From: DALYJJ01 sp033763935
Lineage (GTDB): Bacteria; Acidobacteriota; Terriglobia; Bryobacterales; Bryobacteraceae
Reading direction: 5' to 3'
DNA: 64,000 nucleotides
NCBI GenBank assembly: GCA_033763935.1
Contig: JANRJO010000026.1
Span: forward strand, 1-64,000
The position numbers and the translations under genes are program-made. Of this stretch, positions 50,306-61,305 are shown in pieces; position 1 is the stretch's first letter; the number at the start of each line of letters is the position of its first letter. The notes below the pieces were generated by a model. That model was given only the letters and a program-made list of their open reading frames with translations, was not told the DNA's origin and did no database searches.

Positions 50306-51652
50306 ATGCGTTGGTCCATTGCCCTAGCCTTTTCTGGGCTAGCCGCTTTACCTGCGTGGTCGGGAACGAACCCTACCGCTGTTAACTACTACAAGCACGT
50401 TGCGCCGGTGTTGCAGAAGAATTGCCAGGGCTGTCATCGCCCCGGCGAGGCCGCGCCCATGTCGCTTCTCAGCTACAAAGAGGCGCGCCCCTGGGCGAAA
50501 GCCATCAAGCAGGCGGTTCTCAACAAGCGCATGCCGCCGTGGTTCGCCGATCCGGCGCATGGCCAGTTCAAGAATGACCGCTCCCTCTCCAAGGCCGAGA
50601 TCGATACTCTTGTCGCCTGGGCGGACTCTGGCGCGAAGGAAGGGGAACCGGCCGACGCGCCGAAGCCGGTCGCCTTCCTCGAGGGCTGGAATATCGGCAA
50701 GCCCGATGCGGTGTTCGAGATGCCAAACAAGTACGAAGTGCCCGCCGAAGGCACAATCGAATACCAGTACATCGTCATCCCCACGAATTTCAAAGAGGAC
50801 AAGTGGGTGCAGATGGCGGAGGTGCGCCCCGGCAATCGCGCCGTCGTCCACCACGTGATTGCGTTTATCCGCGAGCCGGGGTCGAAATGGCTAAAGGACG
50901 CCCAGCCCGGCGTGCCGTTCGTCCCGGAAAGCAAGCGCCCCGGCGCTCAGCGGCCGCAGCAGCAGGGCCAGCGTAATCGTTCGGAGGACGACGGCATGGG
51001 GGGCGAGTTCCTGGTCGGCTATGCCCCCGGCACGGTTCCCGAGGTGCTTGAGCCCGGCCGCGGCAAACTCATCAAGGCCGGCAGCGACATCGTCTTCCAG
51101 ATGCACTACACCGCCAACGGCAAGACGCAGAGCGACCAGACGCACCTCGGCCTCGTCTTCGCGAACGAGCCGGTGAAGGAGCGTGTGATGACGCTGGCCG
51201 TGGCGAACAACAAGTTCGTGATTCCGCCGGGCGATCCTGCCTATCGCGTGGACGCCAAGCTCCCCTTCCATGGCGAAGCTACCCTTACCGGCCTCCTGCC
51301 GCACATGCACCTGCGCGGCAAGAGCTTCGAATACCGCCTGGTGCGTGAGGACGGCTCGCGGGAAGTACTGTTGAACGTTCCCCGCTACGACTTTAACTGG
51401 CAGCTTTCCTACTACCCGAAGCAGCCCATCGCCCTGAAGCCCGGTATGGTTCTCGAGGCCACCGCCTATTTCGACAACTCCGCTAACAACCCGGCGAACC
51501 CCGACCCCAAGGCCGAAGTGCGCTACGGGGACCAGAGTTGGGAAGAGATGATGTTCGGGTTCTTCGACATCGCCTTCGACGTGCACAAGAACCCCGCTGA
51601 CCTGCTGCGCGCCCCCAAGAAGCGGCCCGCGCCCATGCCCTCCGGAGAATAG
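50306..51652 (+). CDS. Heme c / copper type II monooxygenase-like protein (PHM/DBH-type), copy 1
   Basis: A 448-residue exported protein with a signal peptide (residues 1-19). An N-terminal cytochrome c module has C-x-x-C-H at 40-44 (CQGCH) and a probable axial Met76 (KRMPPWF). The C-terminal two-part copper module retains PHM-like ligands: His182-His183 (VVHHVI), His267 (QMHY), His333/His335 (PHMHLRG) and Met415 (WEEMMFG). Known relatives hydroxylate C-H bonds using electrons from ascorbate; here the heme may supply them. GGAGG precedes the ATG by about 7 bases. The next gene, a paralogue, starts 1 base after its stop. The reaction is unknown. Confidence 0.85.
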   Translation: MRWSIALAFSGLAALPAWSGTNPTAVNYYKHVAPVLQKNCQGCHRPGEAAPMSLLSYKEARPWAKAIKQAVLNKRMPPWFADPAHGQFKNDRSLSKAEIDTLVAWADSGAKEGEPADAPKPVAFLEGWNIGKPDAVFEMPNKYEVPAEGTIEYQYIVIPTNFKEDKWVQMAEVRPGNRAVVHHVIAFIREPGSKWLKDAQPGVPFVPESKRPGAQRPQQQGQRNRSEDDGMGGEFLVGYAPGTVPEVLEPGRGKLIKAGSDIVFQMHYTANGKTQSDQTHLGLVFANEPVKERVMTLAVANNKFVIPPGDPAYRVDAKLPFHGEATLTGLLPHMHLRGKSFEYRLVREDGSREVLLNVPRYDFNWQLSYYPKQPIALKPGMVLEATAYFDNSANNPANPDPKAEVRYGDQSWEEMMFGFFDIAFDVHKNPADLLRAPKKRPAPMPSGE

Positions 51653-51653
51653 T

Positions 51654-52958
51654 TTGCGATCGATACTCCTGTTGTTGACCGGCGGCGCTCTCGTCCTGAG
51701 CGCCGCCCCTCCCACGTTCCATCAGGACGTGCTGCCCATTCTCCAGAAGAACTGCCAAAGCTGCCACCGGCCGGGCGAGATCGGCCCGATGGCGCTCATC
51801 ACCTACAAGGAGACGCGCCCCTGGGCCAAGGCCATCAAGACCGCGGTGGCGTCGAAGCGAATGCCTCCGTGGTACGCGGACCCGGCCCACGGCAAGTTCG
51901 AGAACGACCGGTCGATGACAGCCGCTGAGATCCAAACCCTGACTTCCTGGGTGGACGCAGGCGCGCCCGAGGGCAACGCAAAGCAGGCCCCCGCGCCCGT
52001 GAAGTGGGTGGAAGGCTGGAACATCGCGAAGCCGGACCTGGTGCTCGCAATGCCGTCGCCGTTCGAGATTCCAGCCGCCGGGAAGATCGACTACCAGTAT
52101 GTTGTCATCCCCACCGGCCTGACCGAAGACAAGTGGGTGCAGATGGCGGAGGTGCGGCCGTCGTTCCGCGGTGTGGTGCACCACGTCGTCGTCTACATTC
52201 GCGAGCCCGAATCGAAGTGGCTGCGCGGAGAGGCGCAGCCGGGCGTTCCGTTCGTGCCGCCCCGCACGACGCCAGACGGCCGCCAGCGGAACGACATCGG
52301 CGGCGGCGGCAGCGACATCCTTCTCATCTACACTCCCGGCAACCTGCCGGAGATCTGGAAGCCGGGACAGGCGAAGCTGATCAAGGCCGGCTCCGATCTC
52401 GTCTTCCAGATGCACTACACCGTGAACGGAAAGGCGGGCGCCGACCATACTTCGGTCGGCCTGATCTTCGCGAAGGAGCCCCCGAAGGAGCGCGTAATGA
52501 CGCTCTCCATCGCCAACACGAAGCTCGTGATTCCTCCCGGAGCACCGGCGCATGAGGTGTCGGCCGCGATCAAGATCCCGAACGGCGCCAAGCTGGCCAG
52601 CTTCTTCCCGCATATGCACCTCCGCGGAAAGGCGTTCGAATACACGCTTACGCGCCCGGATAACACGACCGAAACCCTGTTGAAGGTGCCGAAATACGAC
52701 TTCAATTGGCAGCTGACCTACAAGCTCGCCCAGCCTATTGCGCTTGAACCGGGTATGCAGATCCGCGCCACCGGCTGGTTCGACAACTCGCCCAACAATC
52801 CCTTTAACCCCGACCCGAAGGCGGAGGTCCGCTGGGGCGAGCAAAGTTGGGAAGAGATGATGATCGGCTTCATCGATCTCGTCATCGACGCGAAGATGCA
52901 GCCGCGCGACTGGTTCCGCCGGCGCCCTGCCGCGCCGGCTCCGTCCGCCGGCGAGTAA
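51654..52958 (+). CDS. Heme c / copper type II monooxygenase-like protein, copy 2
   Basis: A 434-residue paralogue of the preceding protein, similar in every block: a signal peptide (1-18), heme site CQSCH (Cys34, Cys37, His38), KRMPPWY, VVHHVVVYI, QMHYTVNG, FPHMHLRGKAFEY and WEEMMIGF. All six copper-ligand positions are kept. The linker between the copper halves is shorter and richer in Arg/Gly. The start is a TTG at 51654, one base after the previous stop, with GGAGAA just upstream inside the earlier gene. A tandem duplication is likely. The third gene begins 8 bases after its stop. Confidence 0.85.
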   Translation: MRSILLLLTGGALVLSAAPPTFHQDVLPILQKNCQSCHRPGEIGPMALITYKETRPWAKAIKTAVASKRMPPWYADPAHGKFENDRSMTAAEIQTLTSWVDAGAPEGNAKQAPAPVKWVEGWNIAKPDLVLAMPSPFEIPAAGKIDYQYVVIPTGLTEDKWVQMAEVRPSFRGVVHHVVVYIREPESKWLRGEAQPGVPFVPPRTTPDGRQRNDIGGGGSDILLIYTPGNLPEIWKPGQAKLIKAGSDLVFQMHYTVNGKAGADHTSVGLIFAKEPPKERVMTLSIANTKLVIPPGAPAHEVSAAIKIPNGAKLASFFPHMHLRGKAFEYTLTRPDNTTETLLKVPKYDFNWQLTYKLAQPIALEPGMQIRATGWFDNSPNNPFNPDPKAEVRWGEQSWEEMMIGFIDLVIDAKMQPRDWFRRRPAAPAPSAGE

Positions 52959-52966
52959 CTTTGACA

Positions 52967-53635
52967 ATGCGCCTGCCGCTTGCCGCAGCCTTGCTGTTCT
53001 GCACCGGAGCGCTGGCCCACGAGCAGATCACCACGAAGTTGACGTGGTCGCGCGAGGTCGCCCGCATCGTCTACCGGCGCTGCGTCTCCTGCCACCGCGA
53101 GGGCGGCACGGCGCCGATGTCGCTCGTGAAATACGAGGAGGCGCGCCCGTGGGCGGCGGCCATCGCGGAGGAAGTACTGGAGCGCCGGATGCCGCCCTGG
53201 GACGCGGTTAAAGGTTTCGGCGACTTCCGCCACGACCTGGGCTTGACGCAGGAAGAAATCACTGTGATCGCCGATTGGGCCACCGGCGGCGCCCCCGAAG
53301 GCGACCCCGCACTCCTGCCGCCGGGTGGCCCGCCTGCTGAGGCGGCGAAGCCGACCCCTTCAAATGCCCGGCGAATCTCCTTCAAAGACACACTCGGCCT
53401 GACCACCCCCACCCGCTTGATTGCCATCCGCCCTGAACAGCTACCGGAAGGGGCTAGCCTTCAAGTGGTCGCTCTTCGCCCGGATGGCTCAGCCGAGCCG
53501 CTTCTGTGGATCCGCAACCACCGCCCGCGCTTCCTGCGAACGTATGAACTCCGTGCGCCGCTCTTGTTGCCCCGCGGAACCCGCATAGCCGCGGCGCCGG
53601 CCGGCGCCGGCGCTGTCACCCTGCTCGTGCAGTAA
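52967..53635 (+). CDS. Exported mono-heme cytochrome c-like protein
   Basis: A 222-residue protein with a signal peptide (residues 1-17) and a heme site CVSCH (Cys39, Cys42, His43). The stretch RRMPPWDAV holds a possible axial Met. It resembles the cytochrome c module of the two preceding genes (GGTAPMSLVKYEEARPWAAA) but has no copper module; instead the C-terminal half (about 140-222) is a beta-rich domain, with no family I recognise. It may pass electrons to its neighbours. The ATG at 52967 was chosen because the upstream frame overlaps copy 2. The three genes together form one operon. Confidence 0.8.
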   Translation: MRLPLAAALLFCTGALAHEQITTKLTWSREVARIVYRRCVSCHREGGTAPMSLVKYEEARPWAAAIAEEVLERRMPPWDAVKGFGDFRHDLGLTQEEITVIADWATGGAPEGDPALLPPGGPPAEAAKPTPSNARRISFKDTLGLTTPTRLIAIRPEQLPEGASLQVVALRPDGSAEPLLWIRNHRPRFLRTYELRAPLLLPRGTRIAAAPAGAGAVTLLVQ

Positions 53636-53693
53636 CTGCGAACCGGCGCGGCGCTTCGTGCGAAACTACGAGTTCCGTACGTCGCTCGTCCCC

Positions 53694-54956
53694 ATGCGAA
53701 CACTCATTCTGATCGCCTTCGCCTCCGTAGCCGCGGCGCAGCCCGCCGCCCGCCGTGACCGCATCGCCCAAACCGTCGACGCCCTCCGCCCCACCCTCGT
53801 CGAAACCCGCCGCGACTTCCACATGTACCCTGAGCTCTCGAACCGCGAAGAGCGCACCTCGCGCGTCGTGGCCGAGAAACTTCGCGCGCTGGGCCTCGAC
53901 GTCAAAACCGGCATCGCGAAGTACGGCGTCGTCGCCCTCCTCAAGGGCGGCAAGCCCGGCCCCGTCGTCGCCCTCCGCGCCGACATGGACGCTCTCCCCA
54001 TCACCGAGACCCTGGACGTCCCCTACAAGTCGAAGAACGTCGGCGTGAAACACGCCTGCGGGCATGATGTTCACATGGCCGTCGCCCTCGGCGTCGCCGA
54101 AACCCTCACCAAGATCCGCGACCAGATCCCCGGCACCGTGAAGTTCATCTTCCAGCCGGCCGAAGAAGGCCCCCCGCCCGGCGAACCTGGCGGCGCTCCC
54201 CAGATGATCAAGGAGGGCGTGCTCGACAACCCCCGCCCCGCCGCCATCTTCGCCTTCCACGCCAGCGCGCTCCTCGAGCGCGGCCAGATCGGCTACAACC
54301 CCGGCCCGCTGCTCGCTTCCTCCGACACCTTCACCATTCGCGTCAAGGGCAAAGGCGTCCACGGAGCGTACCCCCACATGGGCCTCGACCCCATGCCCGT
54401 CGCCGCCGAAGTCATCCAGGCGCTCCAGACTATCCGCAGCCGCCGCATCGAAGCCTCACAGCCGCTCGTGCTGACCCTCGGCCGCATCCAGGGCGGCACT
54501 CGCTTCAACATCGTGGCCAGCGAGGTCGTCATTGATGGCACCCTGCGAACCTTGAACGAAGGCGTCCGCGAGCAGGCCAAGAGCCTCATGCGCCAGATCC
54601 TCACCGGCGTCGGCCAGGCCCACGGCATGCCCGTCGAACTGCAGTTCCACGACGACGGCAACCCCGTCACCGCGAACGACCCGCCGCTGACGAACTCGAC
54701 TCTCCCGGAACTCGAAGCCGTCCTGGGGAAGGGAAATGCCGTCAAGGTGGAGCCGCAGATGGGCGCCGAAGACTTCTCCTACTTCCAAAAACAAATCCCT
54801 GGCGTGATGTACTGGCTCGGAATCGCCAACAAACAGCGCGGCATCACCGCCATGATCCACACCGCAGACTTCGACGCCGACGAAGACGCCCTCGCCGTCG
54901 GCGTCAAGGCAATGTCGAACGTGCTCCTCGACTGGCTCGAGCGCAGCGGGCGCTGA
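53694..54956 (+). CDS. M20-family amidohydrolase (peptidase/deacylase)
   Basis: A 420-residue zinc amidohydrolase with a signal peptide (1-15). Metal-site blocks are RADMDALPITE, HACGHDVHMA and IFQPAEEG, and the dimerisation domain has VKGKGVHGAYPHMGLDPM. C-terminal GAEDFSYFQKQIPGVMYWLG matches the amidohydrolase/IAA-amino-acid hydrolase subgroup. Members cleave N-acyl amino acids or peptides. An upstream in-frame ATG (53658) would only add twelve non-hydrophobic residues. The protein is probably periplasmic. Its stop is followed within 4 bases by a decayed ACP gene. Confidence 0.92.
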   Translation: MRTLILIAFASVAAAQPAARRDRIAQTVDALRPTLVETRRDFHMYPELSNREERTSRVVAEKLRALGLDVKTGIAKYGVVALLKGGKPGPVVALRADMDALPITETLDVPYKSKNVGVKHACGHDVHMAVALGVAETLTKIRDQIPGTVKFIFQPAEEGPPPGEPGGAPQMIKEGVLDNPRPAAIFAFHASALLERGQIGYNPGPLLASSDTFTIRVKGKGVHGAYPHMGLDPMPVAAEVIQALQTIRSRRIEASQPLVLTLGRIQGGTRFNIVASEVVIDGTLRTLNEGVREQAKSLMRQILTGVGQAHGMPVELQFHDDGNPVTANDPPLTNSTLPELEAVLGKGNAVKVEPQMGAEDFSYFQKQIPGVMYWLGIANKQRGITAMIHTADFDADEDALAVGVKAMSNVLLDWLERSGR

Positions 54957-54959
54957 CCG

Positions 54960-55176
54960 GTGGGCCTGGATACCGTCGAACTTGTCCTCGCCATCGAGGA
55001 CTCGTTCGGCATTTAAATTGACGACCTCGAAGCGTCGGCAGTCATCACGGCTGCTGCCCAGCGACCGTAATCAGGCGGATGTGTGGGAGACGGTTCGCCA
55101 GGTGACAGCGATCCAAACCGGTATCACCCCCGAACGAATCAGGCCGGAGGGCGGCTCGCCTCGGATCTCGGACTGA
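54960..55176 (+). pseudogene. Decayed acyl carrier protein gene
   Basis: The frame starting GTG at 54960 reads GLDTVELVLAIEDSFGI, then an in-frame TAA (55014-55016), then IDDLEASAVITA before another stop. From about 55075 a second frame reads DVWETVRQVTAIQTGITPER-IRPE, and the end CTCGGACT would read D-L-G-L in yet another frame. These are the normal segments of an Acidobacterial-type ACP-like protein, in order but out of frame, and the central segment that joins them is missing. It directly follows the M20 gene. It is a clear relic with at least three lesions. Confidence 0.8.
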
Positions 55177-55221
55177 GCTAAGGGCGGGCGCACATTTATG
55201 CTTTTATGATAGGATTGCCTT

Positions 55222-55455
55222 GTGCGGACTACCATCGACATCCCCGACTCGCTGTTTCGGGAAATGAAAGCCGCAGCCGCGCTTCGCGGTGGCAGTATGA
55301 AGGGCCTCATCGTCGCCGCCATTCGCCGTGAACTGACGGCGAAGGGCGGGAAGCAGCCACCCCCGCAACGGCGCGTCAATCTCCCCTTAGTTCGCCTCAC
55401 CAAAGGCAGGAAGCTCGACTTGACGGGGATCGACCTTGACAACATACCTGCCTGA
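55222..55455 (+). CDS. vapB: VapB-like antitoxin
   Basis: A 77-residue DNA-binding antitoxin with a ribbon-helix-helix start: RTTIDIPDSLFREMKAAAAL, then RGGSMKGLIVAAIRRELTAK. The basic C-terminal arm (RRVNLPLVRLTKGRK) would bind the toxin. The GTG start at 55222 leads to an RTTIDIP strand typical of the group. The PIN toxin gene begins 20 bases before its stop. It is probably autoregulated by VapBC complexes on the promoter region, which lies in the decayed ACP stretch; no operator could be named. Confidence 0.85.
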   Translation: MRTTIDIPDSLFREMKAAAALRGGSMKGLIVAAIRRELTAKGGKQPPPQRRVNLPLVRLTKGRKLDLTGIDLDNIPA

Positions 55456-55870
55456 CGTCAACGTCTGGCTCGCCCTGGCGGTCGAGGGTCATGTGCATCA
55501 CGAGCCCTCCCGTCGCTGGCTGGAAGAAGAGGCAGCCGGCAGCACCTTACTGTTCTGCCGGGTTACCGAGATGGGCCTTCTGCGCCTGCTGACAAGCCGC
55601 TCGATTCTGGGCCGCGACGCACTCAGTCCCGCAGCCGCATGGAAGGTTCGGGATGCCTTCTTCCAGGATGACCGAATCCGGTTCGAAGCAGAGCCGCCCG
55701 AAGCTGAGTCTTGGTGGCGAAGAGCAACCACCGCGGAGAAGAGCGCGGGCCCCTCATTCTGGACCGATGCCTGGCTCGCAAGTTTCGCCGCCGCTACCGG
55801 CGCCACCCTGGTTACCTTTGACGCCGCTCTCGCCGGCCGCCGAGGAATCCATTCCCGTCGACTCCGCTAG
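55436..55870 (+). CDS. vapC: VapC-like PIN-domain toxin
   Basis: A 144-residue ribonuclease toxin of the PIN family. Acidic active-site residues are in place: Asp7 (LPDVNVWLAL), Glu in RVTEMGLLRLL, Asp in FWTDAWLAS and Asp in VTFDAALAG. VapC toxins cut tRNA or rRNA when free of VapB. The start is a TTG overlapping vapB by 20 bases. The sequence is full length, so the pair is probably functional, although the neighbourhood shows gene decay. Confidence 0.88.
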   Translation: MTTYLPDVNVWLALAVEGHVHHEPSRRWLEEEAAGSTLLFCRVTEMGLLRLLTSRSILGRDALSPAAAWKVRDAFFQDDRIRFEAEPPEAESWWRRATTAEKSAGPSFWTDAWLASFAAATGATLVTFDAALAGRRGIHSRRLR

Positions 55871-55892
55871 CCGCGGGGGTAGACTGTCGGGT

Positions 55893-56192
55893 ATGGGCCG
55901 GGTTGATGAAATCGAAGCAGCAATTGCTTGCTTGCCCCCGGACGAGTTTCGGCGCGGCGCCGCCCTAGTCCGCGAGCTCGAAGAGAAACGTTGGGACGAG
56001 CAAATGGACGCAGATTCCTCAGCCGCCCGCCTTGATTTCCTGTTCGACGAGGCAGAGAGTGAGGCGGGAGCCGGAACCTTCACGAACTGGCCCCCCCGCC
56101 ACGTGACCTGGCCCGCTACCCGGCGATTGGCCGCAGCTAAGAAACAGCGCGTCCAGCCCGGGAATATCGCCCCCCACTCCCCGGATTCCTAA
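55893..56192 (+). CDS. Antitoxin-like small protein without a toxin partner
   Basis: A 99-residue protein whose first 55 residues (RVDEIEAAIACLPPDEFRR, ALVRELEEKRWDEQMDADSS and ARLDFLFDEAESEAG) match the pattern of addiction-module antitoxins paired with RelE-like toxins. In relatives the protein ends just after a Trp-Pro-Pro motif; here the frame passes through a seven-C run (TGG-CCC-CCC) and continues for about 30 residues, which look random. A one-base loss there would restore a stop right after W-P-P-P-R. No toxin gene follows, only 54 bases before the DM13-like gene. It may be an orphan or a frameshifted remnant. Confidence 0.6.
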   Translation: MGRVDEIEAAIACLPPDEFRRGAALVRELEEKRWDEQMDADSSAARLDFLFDEAESEAGAGTFTNWPPRHVTWPATRRLAAAKKQRVQPGNIAPHSPDS

Positions 56193-56246
56193 CCGAGACC
56201 GGAACAACCAGCAAATCCAATCCGGTCACCCAAGGAGATCCAAATT

Positions 56247-56654
56247 ATGCGTTCCATCCCGGCGCCCGTGGTGCGCCTGTTCACCTTCGCTGCGCTCGCC
56301 CTGGTGGCGTTCGCGGGCGTGGCTTCCGCCGTCGACAAGAACGGCCCCCACAACACCAGCCAGTTCGCCGGCCCCAAGGCGAACACCGGCATGGCCGTCC
56401 ACACCATCGAAAACGGCAAGAGCATCCTCCGCGTCACCAACGACTTCAAAGTCCCCGACACCCCCGCCCCCACCTGGCGCGTCGTCGATTCAAAAGGAAA
56501 CATCTACACGCTCGAAGCCTTCAAGATTAAGGGCGGCGAGAAGCGTGAAGTCGTCGTCCCGAGCTACGTCCACAACATCGCCAAGGTTCAGGTTTACTGC
56601 GCCTGGGCCGAAGTGCTGCTGGGCGAATCTTCGTTCGCCACGCCCGTAAAGTAG
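56247..56654 (+). CDS. DM13-like exported domain protein
   Basis: A 135-residue protein with a signal peptide (about residues 1-28, ending ASAVD). The mature part reads TGMAVHTIENGKSILRVTND, FKVPDTPAPTWRVVDSKGN, then VVVPSYVHNIAKVQVYCAWA and EVLLGESSF. The pattern strand, FKVPD, Cys-Ala-Trp-Ala-Glu-Val is that of the DM13 domain, which is suspected to bind a redox or electron carrier via its conserved Cys (Cys123). The start is preceded by AGGAG. It is single-copy and short, with no clear operon partner, though the glycosidase gene begins 9 bases after its stop. Confidence 0.75.
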   Translation: MRSIPAPVVRLFTFAALALVAFAGVASAVDKNGPHNTSQFAGPKANTGMAVHTIENGKSILRVTNDFKVPDTPAPTWRVVDSKGNIYTLEAFKIKGGEKREVVVPSYVHNIAKVQVYCAWAEVLLGESSFATPVK

Positions 56655-56663
56655 GGAGAAGAA

Positions 56664-59282
<2,619 letters not shown>

Positions 59283-59299
<17 letters not shown>

Positions 59300-61277
59300 G
59301 CGCACGTGCAGTGATCTGGGCCAGGCCCGCCGCCTCGAATGGCTGGAAACCAACGGCATCGGCGGCTTCGCCTCGTCGACCATCGCCGGCCTGAACACCC
59401 GCCGCTATCACGCCTTGTTGACCGCGGCCACCAAGCCGCCGGCCGGGCGGATGGTTCTACTCTCCAAGCTCGAAGAGACACTGGTGATCGACGGCAAGCG
59501 GTTCGACCTCTCGGCGAACGAATACCCGGGCGCCGTTCACCCGCAGGGCTTCCGGCTGCAAACGTCGTTCCGCCTCGACCCGTTCCCCATTTTCACGTGG
59601 CGCGCGGACGCGGTGGAGATCGAAAAGCGCGTCTTCCTGGTTCATGGCGAGAACACCGTCGTCGTCGAGTACGAACTCACGACGCCCGCCGAAGCGACCC
59701 TCGAAGTCCGGCCGCTGATCGCGTTTCGCGATTACCACTCCACCACCCGCCGCAACGATGCCTTGAACCCCGCCGTCGAGATCGACCAGGGCCTCGCATC
59801 CGTCGAGCCGTACGCCGGCCTGCCGCGCCTCTACTTCGCTCACAACGCCGCCGCCCTGTGGCCGCACGGCGATTGGTATTTCAACTTCGAGTACGACGTG
59901 GAACGGGAGCGCGGGCTCGACTTCACCGAAGACCTTTTCAATCCCTTCGTGCTCACCTTCGATCTGACCCGCCGCACTCCGGCCGCGATCGTAGCGTCGA
60001 CCGAACGCCGCCGCGCCGCGCATGCCGGTGACCTGCGCCGCAAAGAATTGAAGCGCCGCGCGTCAGTACGCAATGCCGCCCCGTGCGAAGACCTACTCGT
60101 GCGCCGGCTCACCGCGGCCGCCGACCAGTTCCTCGTCAAACGCGGCGAGCAGAAGACCATCATCGCCGGCTACCCCTGGTTCACCGATTGGGGCCGCGAC
60201 ACCATGATCGCCCTCCCTGGCCTTACGCTCGCCACCGGCCGCCACGAGGACGCCCGCCAGATCCTCGAAGCGTTCGCCCAAGCCGTCAGCCAGGGCATGC
60301 TGCCCAATCGTTTTCCCGACTTCGGTGAAGAGCCCGAATACAACACCGTGGACGCCACCCTCTGGTTCTTCGAAGCCGCCCGCGCCTATGAAGAGTACAC
60401 CGGCGACACCGCCTTCCTCCGGACGCGCCTCTATCCGGTCCTTCGCGACATCGTCGAGTGGCACCTCAAGGGAGCACGCCACGGCATCGCGGTCGATGGT
60501 GACGGGCTGTTGAAGGCCGGCGAACCCGGCGTGCAACTCACCTGGATGGACGCCAAGGTCGGCGATTGGGTCGTGACGCCCCGCCACGGCAAGCCGGTCG
60601 AAGTCCAGGCGCTGTGGTACAACGCGCTGCGCGTGCTCGCGGATTTCGCGCACCGGTTCGGCGACGCAAGCGCCGCCGAGTTCTCCAGTCACCTCGCTCG
60701 CCGCGTCGCCGGCAGCGTCAACGCGCTGTTCTGGAACGCGGAAGCGGGCTGTCTCTACGACGTCGTCGGCCCCGACGGCCGCCGCGACGCCGCCATCCGC
60801 CCCAATCAGATCCTCGCCGTCAGCCTCCCGCACACCATGGTCCGCCCTGACCGCGCCCGCGCCATCGTCGAAGTGGTCACCCGCGAACTGCTGACGCCTC
60901 TCGGTCTGCGCACTCTCTCCCCGAGCGACCCCGCCTATCGCCCCCGCTACGAAGGCGGTGTCGACAGCCGCGATTCCGCCTATCACCAGGGCACCGTCTG
61001 GCCGTGGCTCCTCGGGCCGTTCCTGTCCGCCTATATGAAGGTCAACAACCGGTCCGAGGCATCGCGGCGGTGGGCGAAAGCGCGCCTCGACGAGTTCGCC
61101 GCGCACCTCGATACAGCCGGCCTCAACCAGGTTTCTGAGATCGCCGACGCCGACGCGCCCCACACGCCCCGCGGCTGCTTCGCGCAGGCCTGGAGCGTCG
61201 CCGAGTTGCTCCGCGTCGCCGTCGAAGACGTGTACGAGTGCCGCACCGCGCCGCGCGCGCTGCTGGCCCGCGCCTGA
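59283..61277 (+). CDS. Glycogen-debranching enzyme (amylo-alpha-1,6-glucosidase)
   Basis: A 664-residue glucosidase. An N-terminal beta domain (LEWLETNGIGGFASSTIAGL, NTRRYHALLTAATKPPAGR, GFRLQTSFRLDPFPIFTW) precedes an alpha/alpha toroid. The catalytic-barrel motif is YPWFTDWGRDTMIALPGL, and SRDSAYHQGTVWPWLLGPFL follows. No signal peptide, so it is intracellular, acting on alpha-1,6 branches of glycogen or maltodextrins. The ATG at 59283 lies inside the 3' end of the GH63-like gene. The pair suggests an alpha-glucan or trehalose degradation unit. Confidence 0.92.
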
Positions 61278-61305
61278 GTTCCTGATTCACAAAGAGGAGA
61301 GATCC

